Source: Paraburkholderia sp. LEh10 (GTDB lineage: Bacteria > Pseudomonadota > Gammaproteobacteria > Burkholderiales > Burkholderiaceae). Taken from it: a stretch of 64,000 nucleotides of DNA. Below, one piece after another: positions 8,523 through 17,336 of this stretch (positions are counted from its first letter, which is position 1; every line of letters starts with the position of its first letter). Below the pieces are notes generated by a model. The model saw only the letters and a list, made by a program, of their open reading frames with translations. It had not been told where the DNA came from and searched no databases. Location: NCBI RefSeq assembly GCF_017814945.1, contig NZ_JAGIPX010000007.1, forward strand, positions 1 through 64,000, in the 5' to 3' direction. A program made the position numbers and the translations under genes.

Positions 8523-9239
8523 ATGCAGCCCACCGACAGCCGCGTCCTGCCCGCGCTCGAATGCCGCGCGTTGAGCAAGGCGTACGACGTGAAGCGCGTC
8601 GTGCTCGACCGCCTCGACTTCGCGCTCGGCGCCGGCGAATTCGTTGCCGTCATGGGCGACTCGGGCGTCGGCAAATCGACGCTGCTGAATCTGATCGCTG
8701 GCCTCGACCGCGCGGATAGCGGCGACGTGCTGATCGACGGCACGCCCATCTCGACGCTCGACGACGACGCCGCCACGCGCCTGCGTCGGCAGAAACTCGG
8801 TTTTGTGTTTCAGGCGTTTCATGTGCTGCCGCATCTGACGCTCGCGCAAAACGTCGCGCTGCCGCTGCTGCTCAACAACCTCGCGACAGCTCGCGTCGAA
8901 ACGCTGCTCGCGGCCGTCGGGCTCGAAGGGCGCGGCAACGACCTGCCGCGCCAGCTATCGGGCGGCGAACTGCAGCGCGTCGCCATCGCACGCGCGCTGG
9001 TGCACCGTCCGACGCTGATTCTCGCCGACGAGCCGACAGGCAACCTCGATCCCGACACCGCGCATGAAGTTCTGATGCTGCTGCGCGACGAAACGAAGGC
9101 AAACGGCGCGGCAACGATCATGGTCACGCACTCGGAGGCAGCCGCAGCCGTCGCCGACCGCGTGCTCGTGCTGAGTGGCGGCAAGCTGCACGCAAGCGGC
9201 TTTGGCCCGCCGCACGCGCTGCGCTCTTCGCATGAATGA
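8523..9239 (+). CDS. ABC transporter ATP-binding protein (MacB/LolD type)
   Basis: 238 residues. Walker A is GDSGVGKST (residues 45-53), the signature is LSGGELQRVAIARAL, Walker B is LILADEPTGNLD and the switch His is in MVTHSEAAA. The DEPTGNLD form is typical of ATPases that partner FtsX-fold permeases. The start at 8523 follows GGAG. The stop overlaps the start of the permease gene by 8 bases, and an AttH/CrtC-like gene follows, giving a three-gene export-type cassette. Confidence 0.93.
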   Translation: MQPTDSRVLPALECRALSKAYDVKRVVLDRLDFALGAGEFVAVMGDSGVGKSTLLNLIAGLDRADSGDVLIDGTPISTLDDDAATRLRRQKLGFVFQAFHVLPHLTLAQNVALPLLLNNLATARVETLLAAVGLEGRGNDLPRQLSGGELQRVAIARALVHRPTLILADEPTGNLDPDTAHEVLMLLRDETKANGAATIMVTHSEAAAAVADRVLVLSGGKLHASGFGPPHALRSSHE

Positions 9240-11808
9240 CGCCGCGCTCGACGCAAACCCGCGCGGCGCGCGCGGCGGTCTGCGCGCGCTGACGCGCTGG
9301 CTGCTCGCGGCCGAATGGCGCAGCCACAAGGGCCGAGCGCTGATCGCGATCGCGACCATCGCGCTGGGCGTCGCGCTCGGCTACGCGGTGCAGCTGATCA
9401 ACAGCGCGGCGTTCAATGAGTTCTCGGCGGCGGCGCGCAGTCTGTCGGGCGAAGCGGACTTGCAGGTGCGCGGCGCGCAGCCGACGTTCGACGAACGCGC
9501 GTATGCGCAGCTCGCGACGCAATCCGGTGTCGCGCTCGCGAGCCCCGTGCTCGAACTCGACGTGACCGTGCCGAACCGCAGCGCGCCGCTGAAAGTGCTC
9601 GGCATCGACGTGTTCCGCGCAAGCCGGATCGCGCCGGACCTGACGGGCGTGACGGACAGCGACCGCCCCTTCGATGCCCTCGCCGACGACGCGATCTTTC
9701 TCTCGCCCGCCGCCCGCGCCTGGCTCGGCGCGCGCGTGGGCGACACGGTGACGCTGCGTAGCGGGACGTCGGATGTGCGCTTGCGCGTCGCGGGCGGCAT
9801 CGTGCGCGCCCGGCCGGGGCAGCGCATCGCGGTGATGGATATCGCCGCCGCGCAGTGGCGCTTCGGGCGCGTCGGCAAGCTGTCCCGCGTCGATCTCTTG
9901 CTTGCGCGCGGCGTCGATCGCGAGCGCTTCAGGCGCGCTTTGCAGGCACAGCTCGGCGGCCGCTTCGCCGTCGGCGAGACGCATGACATCGAAGCACGCA
10001 CCGACCGGCTCTCGCGCGCGTACCGGATCAACATGAACGTGCTCGCGCTCGTCGCGCTATTCACGGGCGCGTTTCTCGTGTTCTCGACGCAGGCGCTCGG
10101 CGTCGTGCGCCGGCGCGCGCAGTTCGCGATGCTGCGCGTGCTCGGCCTCACGCGCGCGCAACTGCTGCGGCAAATCCTGCTCGAAGGCGCATTGCTCGGC
10201 ACGCTCGGCGCGATCGCGGGCATCGCGCTCGGCTTCGCGCTTGCGTCCCTCGTGCTGCGCTTTTTCGGCAGCGATCTCGGCGGCGGCTATTTTCCGGGCG
10301 TTCAACCGACCGTCGGTTTCGAGCCCGTCGCCAGCGCGATGTTTCTGGCGCTCGGCATCGGCGTGTCGCTGCTCGGCAGCCTCGTGCCCGCGCTCGAAGC
10401 CGCGCGCGCCCACCCCGCGCCCGCGCTGAAGGCGGGCGGCGAGGAAGCCGCGCTCGGCAAGCTGTCGACGCCCTGGCCCGCGCTCGCATGCGTCGCGGCG
10501 GGCGCGGCGTTGACGCAAGCACCGCCCGTCTTCGATGTGCCCGTCGCCGGCTATCTCGCCGTCGCGCTGCTGCTGATCGGCGGCATTGCGCTGATGCCGC
10601 GCGTGACGTCGATGCTGTTTCGCTTCCTGTCCCGCGCGCGCGACAAACGGCGCGGCTCGCCCGTGAGCGCGCTCGCGCTGGCGCGGCTCGCGAACGCGCC
10701 GGGGCAGGCGTCGATTGCGATGGGCGGCGTGCTGTCGAGCTTTACGCTGATCGTCGCGATGGCGATCATGGTGGCGAGCTTTCGCGTGTCGGTGGAGGAC
10801 TGGCTTGCGCATCTGCTGTCGGCCGATGTCTATGTGCGCGTCGCGCCCAACGGCGACACGGGCGGGCTGAACCTGCAGCAACAGGCGCTGATCGCAGCGG
10901 CGCCCGGCATCCGGCGTGCGGCGTTCGCGCGCACGTCGCAGCTGACGCTCAATCCGTCGCGGCCCCCCGTCGCGCTGCTCGCGCGCGAAATCGATGCCGC
11001 CGACCCGGGCGCCAATCTGCAGATCACCGGCTCGATACTGCCGCCCGCCGCGTTGCACGACGGCGAAACGCCCGTCTGGGCTTCCGAGGCGATGGTCGAT
11101 CTGTACGGCTATCGCGTCGGCCAACGGCTCACGCTGCCCATCGGCGAGCGTCGCGCAACGTTCGTCGTCGCAGGCATCTGGCGCGACTATGTGCGGCAGA
11201 CGGGCGCGCTGGAAATCCGTCTTGCCGACTATCGGCGTCTCACGGGCGACACCAGTGCGACCGATGCCGCGCTCACGCTCGATCACGGCATGAGCGCCAC
11301 GCAAGCAATCGACGCGTTGCGCACGCTGCCCTTCGCGAGCGCGCTCGACTTCTCGCAACCCGGCGATATCCGCGCGCGCACGCTGACGATCTTCGACCGC
11401 AGTTTCGCCGTGACCTATCTGCTGGAGGCCGTCGCCATCGTGATCGGGCTGTTCGGCGTCGCGGCGACGTTCTCCGCGCAGACACTGTCGCGTTCGCGTG
11501 AATTCGGCATGCTTCGCCATGTCGGCGTGACGCGCGGGCAGATTCTCGCGCTGCTCGCGATGGAAGGCGGACTGCTGACGGCGCTCGGCATCGCGATGGG
11601 CTGCGTGCTCGGTTTTGTGATCAGCCTGATACTCGTGTTCGTCGTCAATCCGCAGTCGTTTCACTGGAGCATGTCGCTGCACGTGCCGTGGACACTGCTC
11701 TCGGTGCTGGCGCTCGTGATGCTGGCATCGTCGTGCACGACGGCCGTGGCGGCGGGCCGCCGGGCGGTATCCGTCGATGCCGTGCGCGCCGTCCGGGAGG
11801 ACTGGTGA
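9232..11808 (+). CDS. FtsX-fold ABC transporter permease
   Basis: 858 residues. After an N-terminal membrane segment (LIAIATIALGVALGYAV) comes a large periplasmic domain, then three membrane segments at about residues 265-400. A second block repeats the plan: a hydrophobic pair near 440-520, a second periplasmic domain, and three C-terminal segments (VTYLLEAVAIVIGLFGVAA, LGIAMGCVLGFVISLILV, LLSVLALVMLASSCTTAV). The two FtsX domains share the LREFGMLRHVGVTRGQI-like and ARRAQFAMLRVLGLTRAQL coupling motifs. Such permeases move lipids or hydrophobic compounds out of the inner membrane. It overlaps genes on both sides. Confidence 0.9.
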   Translation: MNDAALDANPRGARGGLRALTRWLLAAEWRSHKGRALIAIATIALGVALGYAVQLINSAAFNEFSAAARSLSGEADLQVRGAQPTFDERAYAQLATQSGVALASPVLELDVTVPNRSAPLKVLGIDVFRASRIAPDLTGVTDSDRPFDALADDAIFLSPAARAWLGARVGDTVTLRSGTSDVRLRVAGGIVRARPGQRIAVMDIAAAQWRFGRVGKLSRVDLLLARGVDRERFRRALQAQLGGRFAVGETHDIEARTDRLSRAYRINMNVLALVALFTGAFLVFSTQALGVVRRRAQFAMLRVLGLTRAQLLRQILLEGALLGTLGAIAGIALGFALASLVLRFFGSDLGGGYFPGVQPTVGFEPVASAMFLALGIGVSLLGSLVPALEAARAHPAPALKAGGEEAALGKLSTPWPALACVAAGAALTQAPPVFDVPVAGYLAVALLLIGGIALMPRVTSMLFRFLSRARDKRRGSPVSALALARLANAPGQASIAMGGVLSSFTLIVAMAIMVASFRVSVEDWLAHLLSADVYVRVAPNGDTGGLNLQQQALIAAAPGIRRAAFARTSQLTLNPSRPPVALLAREIDAADPGANLQITGSILPPAALHDGETPVWASEAMVDLYGYRVGQRLTLPIGERRATFVVAGIWRDYVRQTGALEIRLADYRRLTGDTSATDAALTLDHGMSATQAIDALRTLPFASALDFSQPGDIRARTLTIFDRSFAVTYLLEAVAIVIGLFGVAATFSAQTLSRSREFGMLRHVGVTRGQILALLAMEGGLLTALGIAMGCVLGFVISLILVFVVNPQSFHWSMSLHVPWTLLSVLALVMLASSCTTAVAAGRRAVSVDAVRAVREDW

Positions 11809-12926
11809 TGCCGCTGATAACGGTCGCGCGGATTGCCCGTCTGCTCCTGCTCGCGCCGCTCGTGTGTTTTTCGCACGCGTTCGCCGCCGGGCCGCAGTTC
11901 GCGGCCGTGTCGCCGGACAAGCCGATCGTGTGGCCGCGCGACAGCGGTGCGCATCCCACGTTTCGCACCGAATGGTGGTACGCGACAGGCTGGCTGGATA
12001 CACCCGACCACCAGCCGCTCGGCTTCCAGATCACGTTCTTCCGCTCGGCGACAGGTCATCCCGCGAACGACCCCAGCGCGTTCGCGCCGACGCAACTGAT
12101 CATCGCGCACGCCGCGCTCAGCGATCCGGCGTTCGGCCACCTCATCCACGATCAGAAGATCGCGCGGCAAGGCTTCGGCCTCGCCTATGCGAAACCGGAC
12201 AACACCGACGTGCGGCTCGATACATGGCGCATGGTCCGCGCACCGGACGGCCATTACGACGTCACCGCCGATGCCGCCGGCTTCGCGCTGCATCTGATCT
12301 TCACGCCGACGCAAGCGCCGCTCATACAAGGCGCCGATGGCTATTCGCGCAAAGGACCGCTGCCGGAACAGGCGAGCTACTACTACAGCGAGCCGCAGTT
12401 GCGCGTGACAGGCAGCGTCACGCGTCCGTCAGCCGAAGGCAAGAGCAGCGCGCCCACGCCCGTCACGGGCAGCGCCTGGCTCGATCACGAATGGTCGAGC
12501 ACGCTGCTCGCCGCCGATGCCGTCGGCTGGGACTGGCTCGGCGCGAACCTGGCGGACGGCGCCGCGCTGATGGCGTTCAAGGTGCGCGGTACCGACGGGC
12601 GCGCTGTCTGGGCGCATGCCGCGCTGCGCGAAGCCGATGGCCGCGTCACGCAATACGGCGCCGCTGACGTCGATTTCGAGCCGACCCGCCGATGGCGCTC
12701 GCCGCGCACGAACACGGAATACCCGATCGCGGCCGTCGTCAGGACGGGCGACATGCGCTGGCAACTGACACCATTGCTCGACGATCAGGAACTCGATTCG
12801 CGTGAATCGGCGGGCGCGCTGTATTGGGAAGGCGCTGTTACCGTCAGCCGCGACGGGCGCCCAGCGGGACGCGGCTACCTCGAACTGACGGGCTACGGCA
12901 AGAAATTGACGCTAGAAACGCGCTAA
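11808..12926 (+). CDS. AttH/CrtC-like lipocalin-fold secreted protein
   Basis: 372 residues with a signal peptide (ARLLLLAPLVCFSHAFA). The mature part opens with FRTEWWYATGWLDT and LGFQITFFRS, then the later blocks GSAWLDHEWSS, VGWDWLGANLADGAALMAF and YLELTGYGK. These are hallmarks of the AttH/CrtC-type double-lipocalin family. Some relatives are carotenoid hydratases, but genes beside an ABC ATPase and FtsX permease are usually of unknown role. The start overlaps the permease stop (TGATG), so translation is coupled. The likely role is handling of a lipid-like cargo, an inference from context. Confidence 0.85.
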   Translation: MPLITVARIARLLLLAPLVCFSHAFAAGPQFAAVSPDKPIVWPRDSGAHPTFRTEWWYATGWLDTPDHQPLGFQITFFRSATGHPANDPSAFAPTQLIIAHAALSDPAFGHLIHDQKIARQGFGLAYAKPDNTDVRLDTWRMVRAPDGHYDVTADAAGFALHLIFTPTQAPLIQGADGYSRKGPLPEQASYYYSEPQLRVTGSVTRPSAEGKSSAPTPVTGSAWLDHEWSSTLLAADAVGWDWLGANLADGAALMAFKVRGTDGRAVWAHAALREADGRVTQYGAADVDFEPTRRWRSPRTNTEYPIAAVVRTGDMRWQLTPLLDDQELDSRESAGALYWEGAVTVSRDGRPAGRGYLELTGYGKKLTLETR

Positions 12927-12947
12927 GCCCCGCCCCTACCCGGCTTT

Positions 12948-12961
12948 CAGGGTTAACCCTG
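12948..12961. promoter_or_regulatory. Perfect 14-bp palindrome upstream of the DUF4148 gene
   Basis: CAGGGTTAACCCTG is a perfect palindrome 22 bases past the AttH-like stop and 122 bases before the next start. It could be an operator for the DUF4148 gene. It has no T-tract, so it is not an intrinsic terminator. Confidence 0.35.
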
Positions 12962-13082
12962 ATTCTGGAAAAGTGACTTCCAGCCGATGGTCTTAATCTT
13001 AAGAGACTACTTACCTACACTACCTCCTACCGAATGCGAACAGGGCTGTTCGCAAAGTCAAAAGTAAAGTTGGAGGTTAATC

Positions 13083-13394
13083 ATGAAATCGCTGATCAAG
13101 GCCGTTGCCATCGCTGCTGTTCTCGCTGTGCCCGCTGTGTCGTTCGCTCAGGCAAACCAGCCTGTGACGCGCGCTCAGGTCCGCGCTGAACTGGTTCAAC
13201 TGGAAAAGGCCGGCTATCGTCCGGGCGCAAGCACGGAAGCGCATTACCCCGATGAACTGCTCGCCGCACAGGCACGCGTGAACGCGCAAAACGGCGCGGC
13301 GAGCGGCTACGGCGGTGTCGCGAATGGTGCGTCGCAAGCGGGTAGCCCGCGCGTGTCGGCTGCAGACTGGAACGCGATGTACGGCCGTCCGTAA
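13083..13394 (+). CDS. DUF4148 secreted protein
   Basis: 103 residues: a clear signal peptide (MKSLIKAVAIAAVLAVPAVS then FAQA), then the DUF4148 signature VTRAQVRAELVQLEKAGYRPG, HYPDELLAAQARV and a Gly/Ser-rich tail. These small periplasmic proteins are numerous in Burkholderiaceae, with no known function. A strong GGAGG lies 7 bases before the ATG. A 156-base upstream region holds the palindrome at 12948. Confidence 0.92.
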   Translation: MKSLIKAVAIAAVLAVPAVSFAQANQPVTRAQVRAELVQLEKAGYRPGASTEAHYPDELLAAQARVNAQNGAASGYGGVANGASQAGSPRVSAADWNAMYGRP

Positions 13395-13562
13395 GCGACG
13401 GCATAAGATCAACGACTGGGACGGGCGGCCCGTGATGGCTGTCGCCCGCCGTTCCGTCAGTGGGTCGAGATTGCTTGATCCTGCCCGCGGACATTTCGTA
13501 TAGCGTCGTGTTTTTTAAGCTGTCTCGGGCAACGCATCATGTGTAACGGCGACAACCGCCGA

Positions 13563-14891
13563 TTACTTCGTGCCCGCCGTCCCCGTCGCCGGCGCGATTC
13601 GCCACACTGCGTTGCCGACGTCGTCGGCCACCAGCAGCGCGCCGCGCGCATCGAGCGCGACGCCTACGGGCCGCCCGAACGCGTGGCCATCCGGCGACAG
13701 AAACCCGGTCAGGAAATCTTCCGGCCCGCCCGACGGCTGGCCGTTCTGAAACGGCACGAAGATCACCTTGTAGCCCGCAAACGGCTTCCTGTTCCACGAG
13801 CCATGCTGTCCGACGAACGCGCCGCCCCGATAGCGGTTCGGGAACAGCTTGCCGTCGTAGAACACCAGTCCGAGCGACGCCGTATGATTGCCGAGCGCGT
13901 AATCGGGCGCAATCGCGCGTCCGACCAGGCTCGCGTCCTGCGGCTTCACGCGCGCATCGACATGCTGTCCGTAGTAGCTGAACGGAAAGCCGTAGAACCC
14001 GCCGTCCTTCACCGACGTCATGTAGTCCGGCACGAGGTTGTTGCCCAACTCGTCGCGCTCGTTCACCGCCGTCCACAGCACGCCCGTATCCGGTTGCCAC
14101 GACATCCCGTTCGGATTGCGCAGCCCCGTCGCGTATGCACGCATCGTGCCGCTCGCAATATCGAATTCGAGGATGCGCGCGCGGTCCGCTTCCGCTTCGA
14201 TACCGTTCTCGCCCGCGTTGCTGTTCGAACCGACGGTGATGTATAAACGCCTGCCGTCGCGGCTCGCGAGGATGTTCTTCGTCCAGTGATGGTTGATCGG
14301 ACCAGCGGGCAGATCGGCGACCTTCGCGCCCTGCGATGCGATGCGGGTTTCGCCCGTCACGTAGTCGAAGCGCAACAGCGCGTCGGTATCCGCGACGTAC
14401 AGTTGATTGCCGATCAGCGCCATGCCGAACGGCGAATGCAGCCGCTCGATAAACACGCTCTGCGTTTCGGCGATGCCGTCGTTATCCGCGTCACGCAGCA
14501 GCACGATGCGGTCGGGGCTCGGCACGCCCGCGCCCGCCCGCTTCTGGAACTGCTTCGTGATCCAGCCGACGAGTCCGCGTCCCTTGTCGTGCGACTCGGG
14601 CGTGTTGCTCTCGGCCACCAGCACGTCGCCGTTCGGCAGCGTATAGAGCCAGCGTGGATGCTGCAGACCCGCTGCGAACGGCGTCACCGAAAAACCCGGC
14701 GGCGCAATCGGATGCATGCCGGCCGGGCGCGGTTCGACGGACGCGACGTGGATGGTCGGCACAAGTGACTGGTCGGGCGCTGGCAGCGTCGGCGACGGGC
14801 CGAAGCTCGCCTCCTCCGGCGCCGTCGATGCCGCGGCGCAGGCGGCGAGCGGCACGACAAGCATCGCGATCAGCACGGTGTGAACGCGCAT
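13563..14891 (-). CDS. Sorbosone dehydrogenase-like (PQQ-type beta-propeller) lipoprotein
   Basis: 442 residues. The N-terminus is a lipoprotein signal with the lipobox PLAAC (Cys18). The body matches soluble glucose/sorbosone dehydrogenase propellers: GLQHPRWLYTLPNGDVLVAES, FGMALIGNQLYVADTDALLRFDY, NHHWTKNILASRDGRRLYITVGSNSNAGENG, ATGLRNPNGMSWQPDTGVLWTAVNERDELG, VGQHGSWNRKPFAGYKV. Family members oxidise sugars with PQQ, but many lack activity; no PQQ genes are nearby. It is anchored in the periplasm. It stands alone, next to the DnaA-box-like repeat region. Confidence 0.88.
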   Translation of the reverse strand: MRVHTVLIAMLVVPLAACAAASTAPEEASFGPSPTLPAPDQSLVPTIHVASVEPRPAGMHPIAPPGFSVTPFAAGLQHPRWLYTLPNGDVLVAESNTPESHDKGRGLVGWITKQFQKRAGAGVPSPDRIVLLRDADNDGIAETQSVFIERLHSPFGMALIGNQLYVADTDALLRFDYVTGETRIASQGAKVADLPAGPINHHWTKNILASRDGRRLYITVGSNSNAGENGIEAEADRARILEFDIASGTMRAYATGLRNPNGMSWQPDTGVLWTAVNERDELGNNLVPDYMTSVKDGGFYGFPFSYYGQHVDARVKPQDASLVGRAIAPDYALGNHTASLGLVFYDGKLFPNRYRGGAFVGQHGSWNRKPFAGYKVIFVPFQNGQPSGGPEDFLTGFLSPDGHAFGRPVGVALDARGALLVADDVGNAVWRIAPATGTAGTK

Positions 14892-15483
14892 GGCGCCTCC
14901 GGCGGGGCAATGAGATGCAGACGATACTTGGGCAGCAAGCGTCTTGCCCGGTGCGCACTATCCACAGATTTTGTTGAGAGGCTTGTGGAAAAGCTTGGGG
15001 CAGAACAGCTAAGTCGTTGACGCGGCTAGCATTGCTCGCGGCGGCGCGGCGCGCGTCAACGAAGCCGGGGGTGCGTGGGTTTTCGCGTCGTTGCTGCACG
15101 TCGAACGTATGAGTTATTGTCCACAGATTTTGTTGGCAAGCCTGTGAGTATCCTGGGCACGGCATGCGCAAGTCGTTGATGCGATTGCAATTGATCTCCG
15201 TGCGTGAGGTGCGGCCGTGTCGCGGCGTGGCGACTCGCGAGCGGCAATCAGGCACGCTTGTCCACAGATTTTGTTCGAAAGCCTGTGAGTATCCTGCGCA
15301 AGACTTCGGCAAGTCATTGACGCGATTCAGTTTGCCGACGGTGCACCCGCAATCGGGTCACGCGTGTGCCCGCCGTTATCCACAGTTTTTGTTCGTAACC
15401 CTGTGGACAACGCCAGCACTCGTCACGCATCTCCCTGACGCGGCACGACTTTCCCCGCCGGTCCAACCGCGCGCCAATTCGCG
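14892..15483. repeat. Intergenic region with four TCCACAG-type repeats
   Basis: Four copies of a repeat starting T(T/A)(A/G)TCCACAG then ATTTTGTT begin at 14959, 15117, 15258 and 15376, about 118-158 bases apart. The first three also share a downstream AAGTC(G/A)TTGA near 15011, 15171 and 15311. The copy at 15376 contains the exact DnaA-box TTATCCACA, with the inverted CTGTGGACAA at 15401-15410. Copies two and three share most of their first 40 bases. No protein-coding signal is convincing. Confidence 0.8.
15376..15410. promoter_or_regulatory. Inverted DnaA-box-like pair
   Basis: TTATCCACAG and CTGTGGACAA face each other over 15 bases, with one mismatch to perfect symmetry. TTATCCACA is the consensus DnaA binding site. 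Two head-to-head boxes could bind DnaA, or this may be a full member of a dispersed palindromic repeat family. Confidence 0.5.
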
Positions 15484-16839
15484 CTACTCATGCGCGTGCA
15501 CGCGCTCACGCACGCCTTCGAGCCGCTCCCGCACGAACCGCACGTGCTCGCGCAGCACGTAGAAACCGTCGGCATAGGCGAGCGGCATCCGCAACGTGTT
15601 CAGCGAGGCTTCGATCTTGTCGAGCTCCATCAGCAATTTGCCGCGCTCCTCGGCGGACGCGACGCGCATCGCCTCGCGCTCGATGCGGATCAGCAAGCCG
15701 TAATAGCGGTAGATCCGCGAGCGCACGCGCCAGCTGAACAACGCCGGAATCAGCCGCAACGTCGGAAACAGCAGCACGGCGAGCGGCAGTAGCAGCAGCA
15801 GCAAACGGTCGATGACGGTCGCGAGCCAGAACGGGAGCGTGCGGTACAGGAAGCTCTTGCCGGACTTGTAGTAGCGGGTCGCGTCTTCGCTGATCCGGTA
15901 TTCGTGCACCGTCGGATTCGGGAACTGCCCCGCCGTTTGCAGAAGACCCGCCATGCCGTGCACTTCCTGCGCTGCCTCGATCAGGAGATCGGAAATGGCG
16001 GGATGCAGATTCGAACGCGCGACCAGCTCGACGGTCGGGCTGATCAGATGCACCGTCTCGGGCGGGAGCCGGCGGCGCAGGTCGAGCACGCCTGGCGGCA
16101 GATCGAGTTCGTCGAGGTAGGGAAATCTGCGCGTATAGGCGCTCGCTTCCGCGAAGTTCATCACGGAAATGCCGGGAATGCCGAGCATGCGCAACATCAT
16201 CGCGCGCGTGGTCGAGTCGCCGCTCAGTAGCGCTGCGTCGACCTGGTTGGAGACGAGCGCCGTCGCGGCATCGAGTCCATCGAGCGGCAACAGCGTCGTG
16301 TCGCCGCCCGGCATGATGCCGTTCGCTTCGAGCAGCGAGAGCGCCAGCATCCGGGTGCCGCTGCCCTCGCGGCCGATGGCGATACGCTTGCCGTCGAGGT
16401 CCGATAGCTGCGTCATGCCCCGGCCCCGGTAGAACACGATCATCGGCACATAAGAGACGCTGCCGAGCGACATCAGCGACGACGTATCCCGTCCGTCCGC
16501 CACGCCGCCCTGCACCAGCGCGAGATCGACCTTCTGTTTCGGGTCGAGCAGCCGCGCGAGATTCTGAACCGAGCCGTCCGACTCCAGCACGTTGAGCTTC
16601 ACGCCGTTGCGCGCGAGGATCTTTCGATATTCCTGCGCATACAGCATGAACGAGCTGTCACGCGTCCCGGCGCTGATCGTGATGGAGCGCGGCGGCGCGG
16701 GATCGACGAGCCACACCACGAGCACGACGAGCACGGAGAAAAACACCAGGAATGGCAGCGACGTCCACGCCAGATCGCGCCACACGGTATGCGCGTGGGC
16801 GCGAAGGAACCGCGGAGTATGCGGACGAAAACCTTTCAT
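15484..16839 (-). CDS. TAXI-family solute-binding protein with membrane anchors
   Basis: 451 residues. One membrane segment (FLVFFSVLVVLVVWLV) precedes a TAXI-type periplasmic binding domain: ITISAGTRDSSFMLYAQEY, DLALVQGGVA, LDGKRIAIGREGSGTRMLALSLL. A second span follows (LLLLLLPLAVLLFPTLRLIPALF), then a C-terminal basic helical region. TAXI proteins normally feed TRAP transporters, but no TRAP permease is nearby, so this two-anchor form may act as a sensor or scaffold. The start at 16839 is picked as the first Met before the basic leader; a Met at 16875 is possible. Confidence 0.82.
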   Translation of the reverse strand: MKGFRPHTPRFLRAHAHTVWRDLAWTSLPFLVFFSVLVVLVVWLVDPAPPRSITISAGTRDSSFMLYAQEYRKILARNGVKLNVLESDGSVQNLARLLDPKQKVDLALVQGGVADGRDTSSLMSLGSVSYVPMIVFYRGRGMTQLSDLDGKRIAIGREGSGTRMLALSLLEANGIMPGGDTTLLPLDGLDAATALVSNQVDAALLSGDSTTRAMMLRMLGIPGISVMNFAEASAYTRRFPYLDELDLPPGVLDLRRRLPPETVHLISPTVELVARSNLHPAISDLLIEAAQEVHGMAGLLQTAGQFPNPTVHEYRISEDATRYYKSGKSFLYRTLPFWLATVIDRLLLLLLPLAVLLFPTLRLIPALFSWRVRSRIYRYYGLLIRIEREAMRVASAEERGKLLMELDKIEASLNTLRMPLAYADGFYVLREHVRFVRERLEGVRERVHAHE

Positions 16840-17051
16840 GATTCGGGCTCGCCTCCGTTGTGCGCCATCGTCCATCGTAGCCGTCTCAGGCCCTTCTGGG
16901 GAGCGTCCCGGAAACAGGCTGCCGCGCGAGAATGCGGCCTTGCGCGCCGCATTCGTCGCACCCGCCGGCCCCGTAAAACTGCCGCCCATCACGAAATCGC
17001 GCCAGGCACTTGCGCGATCGAAACTGTGTCTCTATAATTCGCGCCTTCGCT

Positions 17052-17128
17052 AGGCTCGTAGCTCAGCTGGTTAGAGCACCACCTTGACATGGTGGGGGTC
17101 GTTGGTTCGAGTCCAATCGAGCCTACCA
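17052..17128 (+). tRNA. tRNA-Val (anticodon GAC)
   Basis: 77 bases. Acceptor stem AGGCTCG pairs with CGAGCCT. The D arm contains AGCTCAGCTGGTTAGAGC. The anticodon stem CCACC/GGTGG encloses loop TTGACAT with anticodon GAC. The T arm carries GGTTCGAGTCC, and CCA is encoded at 17126-17128. No integrase or repeated att fragment is visible next to it. Confidence 0.96.
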
Positions 17129-17151
17129 ACGAATACATGAAGTACAAAAAA

Positions 17152-17182
17152 GCGGCAAGCATCGGATGCTTGCCGCTTTTTT
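17152..17182 (+). terminator. Strong intrinsic terminator after tRNA-Val
   Basis: GCGGCAAGCA and TGCTTGCCGC form a perfect 10-bp stem with a 5-base loop, followed by six T. An A-tract on the other side makes it potentially bidirectional. Confidence 0.92.
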
Positions 17183-17248
17183 GCGTTCCGGGTCCGCGCG
17201 ACTGGTGCGTGCTTTCCGGCGCGACCCACCTAATTCGCGTCCAAACAA

Positions 17249-17285
17249 AAGAGCCGAGGAACGATTCAGTCCTTCGGCTCTTTTT
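17249..17285 (-). terminator. Bidirectional terminator between tRNA and cyo operon
   Basis: AAGAGCCGAGGA pairs with TCCTTCGGCTCTT (one bulged base) around a 9-base loop. T-runs occur on the plus side and A-runs (T on minus) on the other, so it can end cyoD transcription as well as block read-through from the tRNA side. Confidence 0.8.
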
Positions 17286-17336
17286 ACGACGGCAGCGCGC
17301 TCGATCGCGCGATGCCTCGATGCGCGTTCGCGCTGT

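Noticed and set aside
10057..12003. A 648-codon antisense frame across the permease and AttH-like genes
   Set aside because: Low-complexity Arg/Ala product crossing two well supported genes on the other strand.
14491..15312. Repeat-containing frame with Gln-Asn-Leu-Trp units in the DnaA-box region
   Set aside because: The peptide repeats merely mirror the DNA repeats; the frame also overlaps the dehydrogenase gene and has no ribosome site.
17052..17128. tRNA-Val as an integration site of a mobile element
   Set aside because: No integrase, direct repeat of the tRNA 3' end or atypical DNA follows; terminators and core cyo genes do.
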